A stretch of DNA of 8,343 bases, from contig PLSJ01000077.1 of assembly GCA_003165115.1 (NCBI GenBank), positions 1-8,343 on the forward strand, read 5' to 3'. A model generated the notes under the pieces. The model was given only the letters and a program-made list of their open reading frames with translations, was not told the DNA's origin and ran no database searches. The stretch comes from Syntrophaceae bacterium. GTDB lineage: Bacteria > Desulfobacterota > Syntrophorhabdia > Syntrophorhabdales > WCHB1-27. This document shows positions 1-6,291 of this stretch, piece by piece (the first letter of the stretch is position 1; each line of letters starts with the position of its first letter). The position numbers and the translations under genes are program-made.

Positions 1-28
1 GTCCAAATGCGTTTGCCCTGGTCTCCCC

Positions 29-57
29 TCGATATTTTTAGACGAGTCTGGTATATT
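29..57 (+). promoter_or_regulatory. Candidate sigma70-type promoter with extended -10, upstream of the UPF0261 gene
   Basis: A -35-like TCGATA (29-34, four of six matches to TTGACA) lies 17 bases before a -10-like TATATT (52-57, five of six matches to TATAAT). A TG at 49-50 gives an extended -10 (TGnTATATT). The expected transcript start is at about 63-65, directly at the ATG at 66. No Shine-Dalgarno sequence is visible before that ATG, so the transcript could be leaderless or nearly so. A short dyad, CTCG-N11-CGAG (28-46), overlaps the -35 region and could bind a regulator. Only 65 bases of upstream sequence are in the window, so a promoter further upstream cannot be excluded. Confidence 0.35.
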
Positions 58-65
58 TACGTAGA

Positions 66-1205
66 ATGTCGAATTACCTCGTGATCGGGACATGGAACAC
101 GAAGTCCGAAGAACTCGATTTTCTCTGCGAAGAAATCGCACGCAAGGGGCATATAGCCATAAAGCTCGACGTTTCTTCGACCCGGTTCATCGATGCCAGA
201 GACACAGCCATAGACGATGCCATAAAGAGGGCTAAAGCCGGGTTGAAAGAGATAATGACACGCCACCGGATTGCGGGCATCGTGGCCGTGGGAGGCGGTA
301 CCCTGCTCTTTATGGCGGTGCGGATCATGGAGGACGTGCCTCTCCTGGTCCCGAAGGTCATCGTTTCCACAATGGTGGTCAATAGCCTCGGCGCATTTGG
401 GAACCACAAGGACATCGTTTATCTCCAGTCGCCCTGTGATTTCGGGGCACTCAACCCCCTTTCCGAGGCAATCCTCGCCAATGCCGCCAATATAGTCACC
501 GCCATGACGCCGGGTCTCCTTCGCACGGACGGCCGGGCCGTGGCCATCACCGCCATCGGCATTACCGGGGTTTACACGGAAGCGGTCAAGGCGTTCTGGC
601 GCGGCAGAGGGTTGGCCCTCGTGCCTTTCCATTCCGCGGGTGAGAGCACTATGGCGATGGCCGAGCTGGCCGCCAGGGGCCTCTTTCATGGAATCCTCGA
701 CCTCACGCTCCACGACGTGGTGGATCATATCGCTGGGGGGGCATATGGGAACATCAACGAAGAGCGGCTTGCCTCCTATCTTTCCAGGGATATTCCGGCG
801 GTATTGTGTCCGGGGGCGGTTGACGCGGTCGCCTTCGCGCCGGGCAACGGAGGCGTGCCTTCGCGCTTCAGGAAAAGAAACGTGTACAAGCACGATTTCC
901 GATGGGCGTGCAAGGCCACCGAAAGAGAAGCGGCGGGAGTGGGCACGTGGATCGGCAAGATCGTGGCGAAGCAGGCCCCGAAAAGGCTGCTCTTCCTTAT
1001 TCCCCTGAAGGGGTGGTCGTATCCCGGCGAGCCGGGGAAGCCGTTCTACGACCCCGGCCTGATGAGCGCCTTTACCACCCACCTGGAGAAATACGTGGGA
1101 AAAGAACGCATCGAGTCCGTGGACCTCTCCATTAACGACCCCGACTTCGGCATTATGGCTTCGCAACGTCTTTGCGATTTAATGGGAGAAAGATGGAAAA
1201 CGTAA
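66..1205 (+). CDS. UPF0261 / Tm-1-like ATP-binding domain protein (paralog 1)
   Basis: A 379-aa protein of the UPF0261 family, whose plant relative is the N-terminal domain of the tomato mosaic virus resistance protein Tm-1. The biochemical role of the bacterial members is not established. Supporting motifs are an N-terminal IGTWNTKSEE (residues 7-16, family form IGTLDTKGEE), a glycine-rich VGGGTL (75-80), FHSAGESTMAMAEL (188-201), GLFHGILDLT (205-214), LIPLKGWSYPG (311-321), FYDP (327-330) and DPDF (358-361). The length is normal for the family. No signal peptide or membrane segment is visible, so it is probably cytoplasmic. The ATG at 66 is the first start after an in-frame TAG at 39-41 and gives the expected N-terminus, although no ribosome binding site precedes it. 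The usual GVTTP and GTGGRAME loops are replaced by GITGV and GESTMAMAE, so ATP binding should not be assumed. The LysR gene overlaps its 3' end, which points to co-transcription. Confidence 0.85.
   Translation: MSNYLVIGTWNTKSEELDFLCEEIARKGHIAIKLDVSSTRFIDARDTAIDDAIKRAKAGLKEIMTRHRIAGIVAVGGGTLLFMAVRIMEDVPLLVPKVIVSTMVVNSLGAFGNHKDIVYLQSPCDFGALNPLSEAILANAANIVTAMTPGLLRTDGRAVAITAIGITGVYTEAVKAFWRGRGLALVPFHSAGESTMAMAELAARGLFHGILDLTLHDVVDHIAGGAYGNINEERLASYLSRDIPAVLCPGAVDAVAFAPGNGGVPSRFRKRNVYKHDFRWACKATEREAAGVGTWIGKIVAKQAPKRLLFLIPLKGWSYPGEPGKPFYDPGLMSAFTTHLEKYVGKERIESVDLSINDPDFGIMASQRLCDLMGERWKT
1184..1189 (+). promoter_or_regulatory. Ribosome binding site of the LysR gene
   Basis: GGGAGA lies a few bases before the ATG at 1193, inside the last codons of the upstream UPF0261 gene. 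It favours this ATG over the TTG at 1172, which would add seven residues and has no comparable site upstream. Confidence 0.55.
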
Positions 1206-2164
1206 AGATCAACCTCGATAACCTTATCGCCTTTCTTTTCGTTGCCAAGGAAAAGAGCTTCAGCGGTGCGGCGACCAGGCTCTTTCTTACCCAACCCGCA
1301 GTGACGACCAAGATCAAGTGCCTCGAAAGCCAATTCGGAGGAAAACTGTTCGCCACCACGGGCAAAGATGTGCAGCTCACCGACCTGGCCAGAGAAGTGC
1401 TCCCTATGGCCGAGGAGATATACAGGGAGGTCAAGGAGATAGAGTCCGTGGCCTCATCCTTCAGGGATACGGTAAAAGGCGTGCTGCGCATCGGCGCCTC
1501 CAGGTCTCTTTCCCAAACGTATGTACCGCTTTTGATTTCCATGTTCGCCGAACAGTGTCCGGGCGTGTCGATAAGCGTCACCGAAGGCTATTCACACGAC
1601 GTCATCGAGAAAATACTGGAATTCAGGGACGAAATAGGTGTTATTCCGCGGGTGCAGGTAAGCGACAAGCTGATAACCCACACCATCTCCAGGGAAAGAA
1701 TGGAACTCGTCGTGGGATCGAGCCACAGGCTCGCAAAGAAAGAACGATTGAGCATCGATGACATCCTTCAGGAACCTATCATACTGGCCGGGGTCGGCTC
1801 AGCCACGAGATTGACGTTCCTCGAAATCTTCGAAAAGCACCACGTGACGCCTCGCATCGCGCTGGAATCGGAGAATATCGAGATGACGAAGAAGTATCTC
1901 ATCCTGGGCAAAGGGTTAGGCCAGCTCTACCCTCCCCTGATGAAGGACGAATTGGAAAAAGGCCTTTTGAAGACGTTGACGGTCGAAGGACTCGATATCT
2001 TCATAGACGTCCAGCTTGTCTACCTTGCGAGGCGGGTCCTGAGCAACAGTGCAAGAAAGTTCATGGAGATCGCCGTTTCGACCTTCGGTCCCCATGACGA
2101 TGTAAAACCGGCCGATAGCCCGTCCCCATGGAGAGACGGCGCCGGGCGGGGACAGCGCGTGTGA
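1193..2164 (+). CDS. LysR-family transcriptional regulator
   Basis: A 323-aa cytoplasmic DNA-binding regulator. The N-terminal winged helix-turn-helix is clear: NLIAFLFVAKEKSFSGAATR followed by LFLTQPAVTTKIKCLE (residues 10-45) matches the LysR signature with its SFS-AA-L-TQPAVT core. GKLFATTGKDVQLTD (50-64) is the wing, a helical linker follows (about 65-92), and a periplasmic-binding-protein-like effector domain runs from about 96 to 298. Such proteins usually bind an inducer related to the pathway they control. The ligand cannot be read here. The start at 1193 is chosen for its ribosome binding site; it overlaps the UPF0261 gene by 13 bases. LysR genes are often divergent from their targets, but here the gene is co-directional with a UPF0261 gene and convergent with the redox operon. 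The last 25 or so residues are a Pro/Gly/Arg-rich tail outside the usual fold. Confidence 0.92.
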   Translation: MENVKINLDNLIAFLFVAKEKSFSGAATRLFLTQPAVTTKIKCLESQFGGKLFATTGKDVQLTDLAREVLPMAEEIYREVKEIESVASSFRDTVKGVLRIGASRSLSQTYVPLLISMFAEQCPGVSISVTEGYSHDVIEKILEFRDEIGVIPRVQVSDKLITHTISRERMELVVGSSHRLAKKERLSIDDILQEPIILAGVGSATRLTFLEIFEKHHVTPRIALESENIEMTKKYLILGKGLGQLYPPLMKDELEKGLLKTLTVEGLDIFIDVQLVYLARRVLSNSARKFMEIAVSTFGPHDDVKPADSPSPWRDGAGRGQRV

Positions 2165-2214
2165 CAGGGCGGCCATTTTCGGGACCGGACGCACAGGACG
2201 AAGAGGCAAGGGTC

Positions 2215-3429
2215 CTAGAACGCATCACGCGCGGCATCCATCACGGCGCGCGCGAATTCAGGGTCCTCCATATTGGCGTCCACCTCGATAAGCTCGATCT
2301 CCTTCTTCAAGGCGCTTCTCAGCCTCCTGACGAATAGGGCGTCTTCCGCAGGGTCATAGGTGGGGCTGCCCGGCGAGTCCACCGAAGACCATCCCTTCAG
2401 GGGAATGAGGACCTTTACCGGACCGGTCGATTTGTTCAATTTCCATGCGAAGACCTCTGCGACCTCCCATAGTTCCTTGGGGGTCATGCGGATCCACGTC
2501 CGAAACCGATCCAGGTCGTACTTTCTCCGCGCCGCATGTTCCGGCCTGGACATCGACCGGGATGGGGTGACATGGTTCACGCCACAGGTCGAGATGATTT
2601 GGGGAATGCCCACCCTGCCGGCCGATTCCAGGCGACGGGCCCCTGCGTCCCGCATGAACCCATAGAGATGTTCGCCCACGCCTCCGGGCGCGAGATCGAT
2701 GACCCCGTGAAACAACCCGCCGGCAATCATATCCTCCATGACGCGATCACCGATTCCGGCGGCGTGAAATCCGACCACCTGGTAGCCCTGCTTCTCCAGG
2801 GCGAGCCGAACGGACCTGGCACATTTCTCACAGGTGCTCAACATGGTGAGGGCGATCGATTTCTCCTTGTCGATGACCGGGTCCACGGCACGGCCCTGGA
2901 CCGTTGCGTAAAGGGCGTAAGCCGCCCTTCGGAGCACGTTCCTCACGAGACCGGAAAGTCCGGAAATCTCGACGACGGAGTGGAAGAGCATGATGTCGCT
3001 CGTTTTCAGGAACTGGTTGGAAAGGCCGGGCAGGGCGGCCGCCGACGATACCATGAGCTTGGGGAACCCGAAGGAAAGGGCCTGCATGACGGCCGTGATC
3101 ACGAAGCTGCCGGTATAGCCGCCGATGCCGATCACACCGCGGACCCGTCCTTCCTTTACCAGCCCCAGGGCGATCCGGGCGGCGCCCGCCGCCATGATCG
3201 CCATGTTGGGGGCCATTTGCCTGCTGCCGCTCACCGCCTCCAGGCTGCTCCCGCCGGCCTCGGCCACCACGCCCGCCGGTATCTCCGGTTGCACGCACGG
3301 GTCCGCGTATCTCATGGAGAGGTCCATGAGAAGAGGCTTGACCCCCAGGCCCCTGAGCGTATCCCTCAGGTAAAGGGCCTCGGGCCCCTTGGTGTCCAAC
3401 GTGGCAAGGAGGAGGACGCCGGGTCTCAC
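2215..3429 (-). CDS. UPF0261 / Tm-1-like ATP-binding domain protein (paralog 2), last gene of the redox operon
   Basis: A second UPF0261 protein of 404 aa from the GTG at 3429, whose start overlaps the TGA of the transglutaminase-like gene by four bases (GTGA). An in-frame TTG at 3447 would add six residues but lacks a ribosome binding site. The GTG start gives the expected N-terminus, RPGVLLLATLDTKG. Residue numbers here count from the GTG. Motifs are LLLATLDTKG (6-15), GIGGYTGS (101-108), FHAAGIGDRVMEDM (221-234), GLFHGVIDLA (238-247), FRTW (309-312), LIPLKGWSSVDSPG (341-354), YDP (358-360) and DPEF (389-392). It follows the family pattern better than paralog 1, especially at the C-terminus. 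The segment that is usually MFGVTTP reads MLSTCEKC and brings in a CxxC pair (200/203). It appears cytoplasmic and soluble. The function is unknown; the operon position suggests a role linked to the AOR-family enzyme. Confidence 0.85.
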   Translation of the reverse strand: MRPGVLLLATLDTKGPEALYLRDTLRGLGVKPLLMDLSMRYADPCVQPEIPAGVVAEAGGSSLEAVSGSRQMAPNMAIMAAGAARIALGLVKEGRVRGVIGIGGYTGSFVITAVMQALSFGFPKLMVSSAAALPGLSNQFLKTSDIMLFHSVVEISGLSGLVRNVLRRAAYALYATVQGRAVDPVIDKEKSIALTMLSTCEKCARSVRLALEKQGYQVVGFHAAGIGDRVMEDMIAGGLFHGVIDLAPGGVGEHLYGFMRDAGARRLESAGRVGIPQIISTCGVNHVTPSRSMSRPEHAARRKYDLDRFRTWIRMTPKELWEVAEVFAWKLNKSTGPVKVLIPLKGWSSVDSPGSPTYDPAEDALFVRRLRSALKKEIELIEVDANMEDPEFARAVMDAARDAF

Positions 3430-4031
3430 GTCTTCATGTATTTCCAAGAGGTGGAAGTCCTTCGTATTTCGTCTATGGGGAGATCGTCAAAGAAACCCCT
3501 GTCCAGGATATACTCGACGTTCAGCCTTCCATCCACGGTGTGGAGCGGCAGCATGGCGTCCCTTTCTCCATCGAAATCAACGGGCGTGATCCCCTCCTTC
3601 AGACAGTGGTTCATATCGTAGGTGGGCGTCGCCCTGACCCAACGGCCGTCGATCCTGAGGTCCGTAAGCCCGTGATAAGGGAAGACGTTGCTCCCTCTCT
3701 TCTCCGCGAGCGCCGGGGCGCGGTGACTGCGGATTTCCGCGAACCTGAGCCGGGCGGGGATATTGGCGGCACGGGCCAGCGCAACCAGCAGGACCGCCTT
3801 CTGCACGCAATAGCCCTCTCCACTCGCGAGAACGTGACTCGCCTTGAAATCCGAATCGTTTGACCGGGGCGAATAGATGTCGTACCTGATCTCGTCCCTG
3901 ACAAAATAGAAGAGGCGGATAGCCTTTTCCTTCGCACCCTCGATGCGCGTGGTCAATTCCCCGGACTTTTCCTTTATGGGGCTTGAGTCGCAGTCGATGA
4001 AGAATGTGTGGCCCACGTAGCGTTCGCCCAT
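3426..4031 (-). CDS. Transglutaminase-like superfamily protein (cysteine hydrolase fold)
   Basis: A 201-aa protein of the microbial transglutaminase-like superfamily. The catalytic triad is visible in the expected order: Cys75 in GEGYCVQKAVLLVALARAANIPAR (residues 71-94), His120 in FPYHGLTDLRIDGRWV (117-132) and Asp139 in ATPTYDMN (134-141). Residues 34-53 (KEKAIRLFYFVRDEIRYDIY) match the helix that precedes the nucleophile. Most bacterial members are thought to be cysteine proteases or amidases rather than protein crosslinkers, and the exact reaction here is unknown. No signal peptide is seen, so the protein should act in the cytoplasm. Translation starts at the ATG at 4031, with a strong AAGGAGG at 4035-4041 beside the stop of the polyferredoxin gene. 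The downstream UPF0261 start overlaps its end. Such a protein inside an AOR-family redox operon is unusual. Confidence 0.85.
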   Translation of the reverse strand: MGERYVGHTFFIDCDSSPIKEKSGELTTRIEGAKEKAIRLFYFVRDEIRYDIYSPRSNDSDFKASHVLASGEGYCVQKAVLLVALARAANIPARLRFAEIRSHRAPALAEKRGSNVFPYHGLTDLRIDGRWVRATPTYDMNHCLKEGITPVDFDGERDAMLPLHTVDGRLNVEYILDRGFFDDLPIDEIRRTSTSWKYMKT

Positions 4032-4034
4032 CGG

Positions 4035-4041
4035 TCCTCCT
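4035..4041 (-). promoter_or_regulatory. Strong ribosome binding site of the transglutaminase-like gene
   Basis: Read on the minus strand, AAGGAGG lies four bases before the ATG at 4031 and next to the TGA of the preceding polyferredoxin gene. It fixes the start and suggests that this gene is translated efficiently in its own right rather than only by coupling. Confidence 0.6.
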
Positions 4042-4410
4042 TCAATCCTCCACCAGCGTCAGGGCGTTGGGAGCGCACCAGAGGACGCACTGCGGATTGG
4101 GCGGATCGCCGCAGAAATCGCATTTCAACGGGATGCCTGTGTCGGGCTCCTTATACACCGACTTTGCCGGGCACGACGCGCGGCATATGACGCACGCGTC
4201 CACATCGACCCCTTCGGCGATCCGAATGCCTTTCGAATTACAGGCGGCCTCCGTGTAAGGGCCCGCGATGACGGGCAGGCAGAATTCTTCTCCCACGAAG
4301 ACCCTGATCCGCGACCGCCAGGGGTTCACGCTCCCTGTGTGCCCCAGGGAGCAGGCGATTTCACACTGCTTGCAGCCCGTGCATATTTTGTGGTCTATCC
4401 TGATCTTCAT
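4042..4410 (-). CDS. Polyferredoxin, electron-transfer partner of the AOR-family enzyme
   Basis: A 122-aa Fe-S protein of the DmsB/HycB-like ferredoxin type that commonly accompanies AOR-family enzymes as a small electron-transfer subunit. The first cysteine group is complete (CTGCKQCEIAC: Cys10, 13, 16, 20), as is the last (Cys97, 100, 108, 112 in CDFCGDPPNPQCVLWC). The middle groups are reduced: only Cys44 and Cys57 stand where a second group would be, and the third reads CVICRASCP (Cys73, 76, 80) with one ligand missing. In this family the first group pairs with the last, giving two [4Fe-4S] clusters. The five remaining cysteines could support at most one more, so about three clusters are expected instead of four. 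The ATG overlaps the TGA of the AOR gene by four bases (ATGA), with a purine-rich AAGGGG just upstream, so the two proteins are probably made together. Confidence 0.88.
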   Translation of the reverse strand: MKIRIDHKICTGCKQCEIACSLGHTGSVNPWRSRIRVFVGEEFCLPVIAGPYTEAACNSKGIRIAEGVDVDACVICRASCPAKSVYKEPDTGIPLKCDFCGDPPNPQCVLWCAPNALTLVED

Positions 4411-6224
4411 ATCACCCCTTCCCCTTCCTTTTCCAGCGCCAGCTCCTCAAGCTTCTTCCTGGTCGGCACGCCGTTTTTGTCCCACCCTCTCCACTCATAA
4501 TAGTCGACAAGCAGCGTATCGAGGGGGACCACCCTGTTCTTCACCCGCGGCTCTTTCGTTATCCTCGGCGGCAGGGCGTCGCTCTTCCCTGTAATGCCCG
4601 CTCTCAGGTTGAACAGGCGCTCCAGGTTCCATATCCTCTCTCCCAGCAGATCGAGGTCTTCCTTCGTCCGGGCAACGCCGGTCACATGGGTGAGCCACTC
4701 GGACAATTTCTCTCCCCACAGGGGACCGTGATAGATGATCCAGCAAAGCACGCCTGAATCGGCGGCCGCGATGTAGTCCTGGTCCTTCTTGGTGAATTCC
4801 ACGAAGTGGGCGGGGTCTTTTCGGCCCTCGTAAAAGGGCATGGTCGATTTCGTGTGGCTGCCTCCCGTATTGCAGGTGGCGTACTGCAACCCCAGGGCAT
4901 CGAAGGCCTGGGGGTGCCAGGCCGGTATACCCATGCCCTTTACCCCCATAAACAATTCGGGATGCCCGTATTTCGTCGCAAAGGCTATACCGCCCTCGGC
5001 CATGAGGTCGCCGATACCCTGCCTGTGGGCTATCTGTCTGAGCAGTATGAACATGTTCGTGTTGCCGAACTCCAGCGCGTAGCCGAGGTCTTTTTCGGGC
5101 AGGTGGCCTTCCTCGAAGAGCTCCATGGCGCAGGAGATCATCGTGCCGGCCGTGATCGTGTCCATGCCGAGCTCGTTGCAGAGATAATTGGCCCGGCAAA
5201 TGTCCTCCATGTCTCCGAGACCACAGTTCGCTCCCAGGAGGGCCATCGTCTCATGTTCCGGGCCTTTCGCCGTCAAGGGGTATTCCGCATCCTTGATGCG
5301 GCTTCTCTTTCCACAAGAGAAGGGGCAGGAAAAGCACGCCTCGTCCCGCACCCGGATCAGGTCGCGGATAACCTCCGGGTTCTCGTATTTGACGAATGCC
5401 TCGGAGTACCCCGCCTTGAAATTGAAGGCAGCCTGGCTCTTGCTCGAATTGGCCCGGCCGGGAAGCCCCCAGGTCCCATATCTCCTGCGTTTCTGGAACT
5501 CGCCGTTGTCCCGCGCCTCCGCATAGAAGCCCATCACCGCCTTTCGAAAACCCTCCACATCGGCGATGCTGACCTGTCCCGTGCCTAACGCCGCCACGGC
5601 CTTGAGGTTCTTCGAGCCCATGACCGCGCCGAGGCCCGATCGCCCCGCGGCCCGACCGCCGTCGGACATGATGGAGGCGAACCTCACCAGGTTCTCTCCC
5701 GCGGGGCCGATGTTGGCGATGCCCATGCAGTTGAGGCCCCAGTTGTCGAGGCCGTAGTCTGTTTTCATCTCGTTCCGGATCGCCTTTTCCGTATCGGAGG
5801 AGACTTTCCCCCAGAGGGGACCGGCAGGGTGTATCTCCACCCGGTCGTTGAGAATGGTCACATAGACCGGCTCGGGCGATTTGCCTTCAAAAATAAGCAG
5901 GTCGTAGCCCGAATACTTCAGGTTGGCGCCGAAGTAGCCGCCGCAGCAGGGACTCGCCACGCAGTTGCTCAGCGGGGATTTGGCCGAAACGATAAAGCGG
6001 CTCGCCGCCGGCGCGCCGCTGCCCGTCAAAGGCCCCGTCGCAAAGATGAGCTTATTTGCCGGACCGAGGGCATCGATGCGGGGGTCGATCTCGTCGAAGA
6101 GGATCCTGGCGCCCATGCCTCGGCCGCCGACGTAATATTTCATCAGGTAGGCCGGCAGGTCCTCGACCCGCGAGGTCCCTTGCGTCAAATCGATTCTCAG
6201 TATTTTTCCATTCCAGCCAAACAT
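4407..6224 (-). CDS. Aldehyde:ferredoxin oxidoreductase (AOR) family tungsten/molybdopterin enzyme
   Basis: A 605-aa AOR-family catalytic protein of normal length. The family holds a W (or Mo) bis-pterin and one [4Fe-4S] cluster, and typically oxidises aldehydes to acids; some members reduce acids or aromatic CoA esters. The N-terminus GWNGKILRIDLTQG (3-16) and YVGGRGMGARIL (31-42) are typical, as are GPLTGSGAPAASRF (64-77) and the pterin-region NIGPAGENLVRFAS (171-184). Cluster ligands are Cys297, Cys300 and Cys304 (CFSCPFSC) plus Cys494 in DSGVLC (489-494). NELGMD (350-355) matches one of the pterin-binding DxxGL motifs. Glu323 in GPEHET and His457 in GGSHTK are candidates for the acid/base residues near the metal. 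The usual substrate-side YDPRG motif reads WHPQA (436-440), so the substrate may be unusual. No Tat signal is present, so the enzyme is cytoplasmic. The ATG at 6224 has a strong upstream GAGGAGGG. The gene sits between the FAD/NAD(P) module and the polyferredoxin. Confidence 0.93.
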   Translation of the reverse strand: MFGWNGKILRIDLTQGTSRVEDLPAYLMKYYVGGRGMGARILFDEIDPRIDALGPANKLIFATGPLTGSGAPAASRFIVSAKSPLSNCVASPCCGGYFGANLKYSGYDLLIFEGKSPEPVYVTILNDRVEIHPAGPLWGKVSSDTEKAIRNEMKTDYGLDNWGLNCMGIANIGPAGENLVRFASIMSDGGRAAGRSGLGAVMGSKNLKAVAALGTGQVSIADVEGFRKAVMGFYAEARDNGEFQKRRRYGTWGLPGRANSSKSQAAFNFKAGYSEAFVKYENPEVIRDLIRVRDEACFSCPFSCGKRSRIKDAEYPLTAKGPEHETMALLGANCGLGDMEDICRANYLCNELGMDTITAGTMISCAMELFEEGHLPEKDLGYALEFGNTNMFILLRQIAHRQGIGDLMAEGGIAFATKYGHPELFMGVKGMGIPAWHPQAFDALGLQYATCNTGGSHTKSTMPFYEGRKDPAHFVEFTKKDQDYIAAADSGVLCWIIYHGPLWGEKLSEWLTHVTGVARTKEDLDLLGERIWNLERLFNLRAGITGKSDALPPRITKEPRVKNRVVPLDTLLVDYYEWRGWDKNGVPTRKKLEELALEKEGEGVI

Positions 6225-6227
6225 AAC

Positions 6228-6235
6228 CCTCCTCG
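6228..6235 (-). promoter_or_regulatory. Strong ribosome binding site of the AOR gene
   Basis: On the minus strand GAGGAGGG precedes the ATG at 6224 by about three bases. It supports the chosen start and independent, efficient initiation after the only sizeable gap in the operon. Confidence 0.6.
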
Positions 6236-6245
6236 CGCCTCTCTC

Positions 6246-6279
6246 TTATCGATGCACGCCGTTATCGACGGTCCGATAA
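6246..6279. repeat. TTATCG inverted repeat with an extra half-site in the gap before the AOR gene
   Basis: TTATCG (6262-6267) and CGATAA (6274-6279) form a perfect six-base inverted repeat with a six-base loop. A third copy, TTATCGAT, lies at 6246-6253. An alternative small hairpin, CCGT-TATCG-ACGG (6259-6271), overlaps it. The element fills most of the 67-base space between the reductase gene and the AOR gene. It could be a protein binding site or an mRNA structure that adjusts expression of the downstream genes. No U-tract follows, so it is not a classical terminator. Confidence 0.3.
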
Positions 6280-6291
6280 TGAGCCCCGTCC

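Noticed and set aside
57..1166. Long minus-strand open frame opposite UPF0261 paralog 1
   Set aside because: It is a shadow of the strongly supported plus-strand gene. Its translation is rich in His, Arg, Gly and Pro without any family motif.
1172..1192. TTG at 1172 as the LysR start
   Set aside because: It has no ribosome binding site, and the ATG at 1193 is preceded by GGGAGA and gives a normal LysR N-terminus.
2165..2214. Possible bidirectional terminator between the convergent LysR and UPF0261 genes
   Set aside because: Only weak five-base stems (AGGAC/GTCCT and GGACC/GGTCC) with long loops and no T-tract are seen.
2536..3621. Plus-strand open frame of 361 codons opposite the second UPF0261 gene
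   Set aside because: It spans the junction of two well-supported minus-strand genes and shows no recognisable domain. High GC third positions create such antisense frames.
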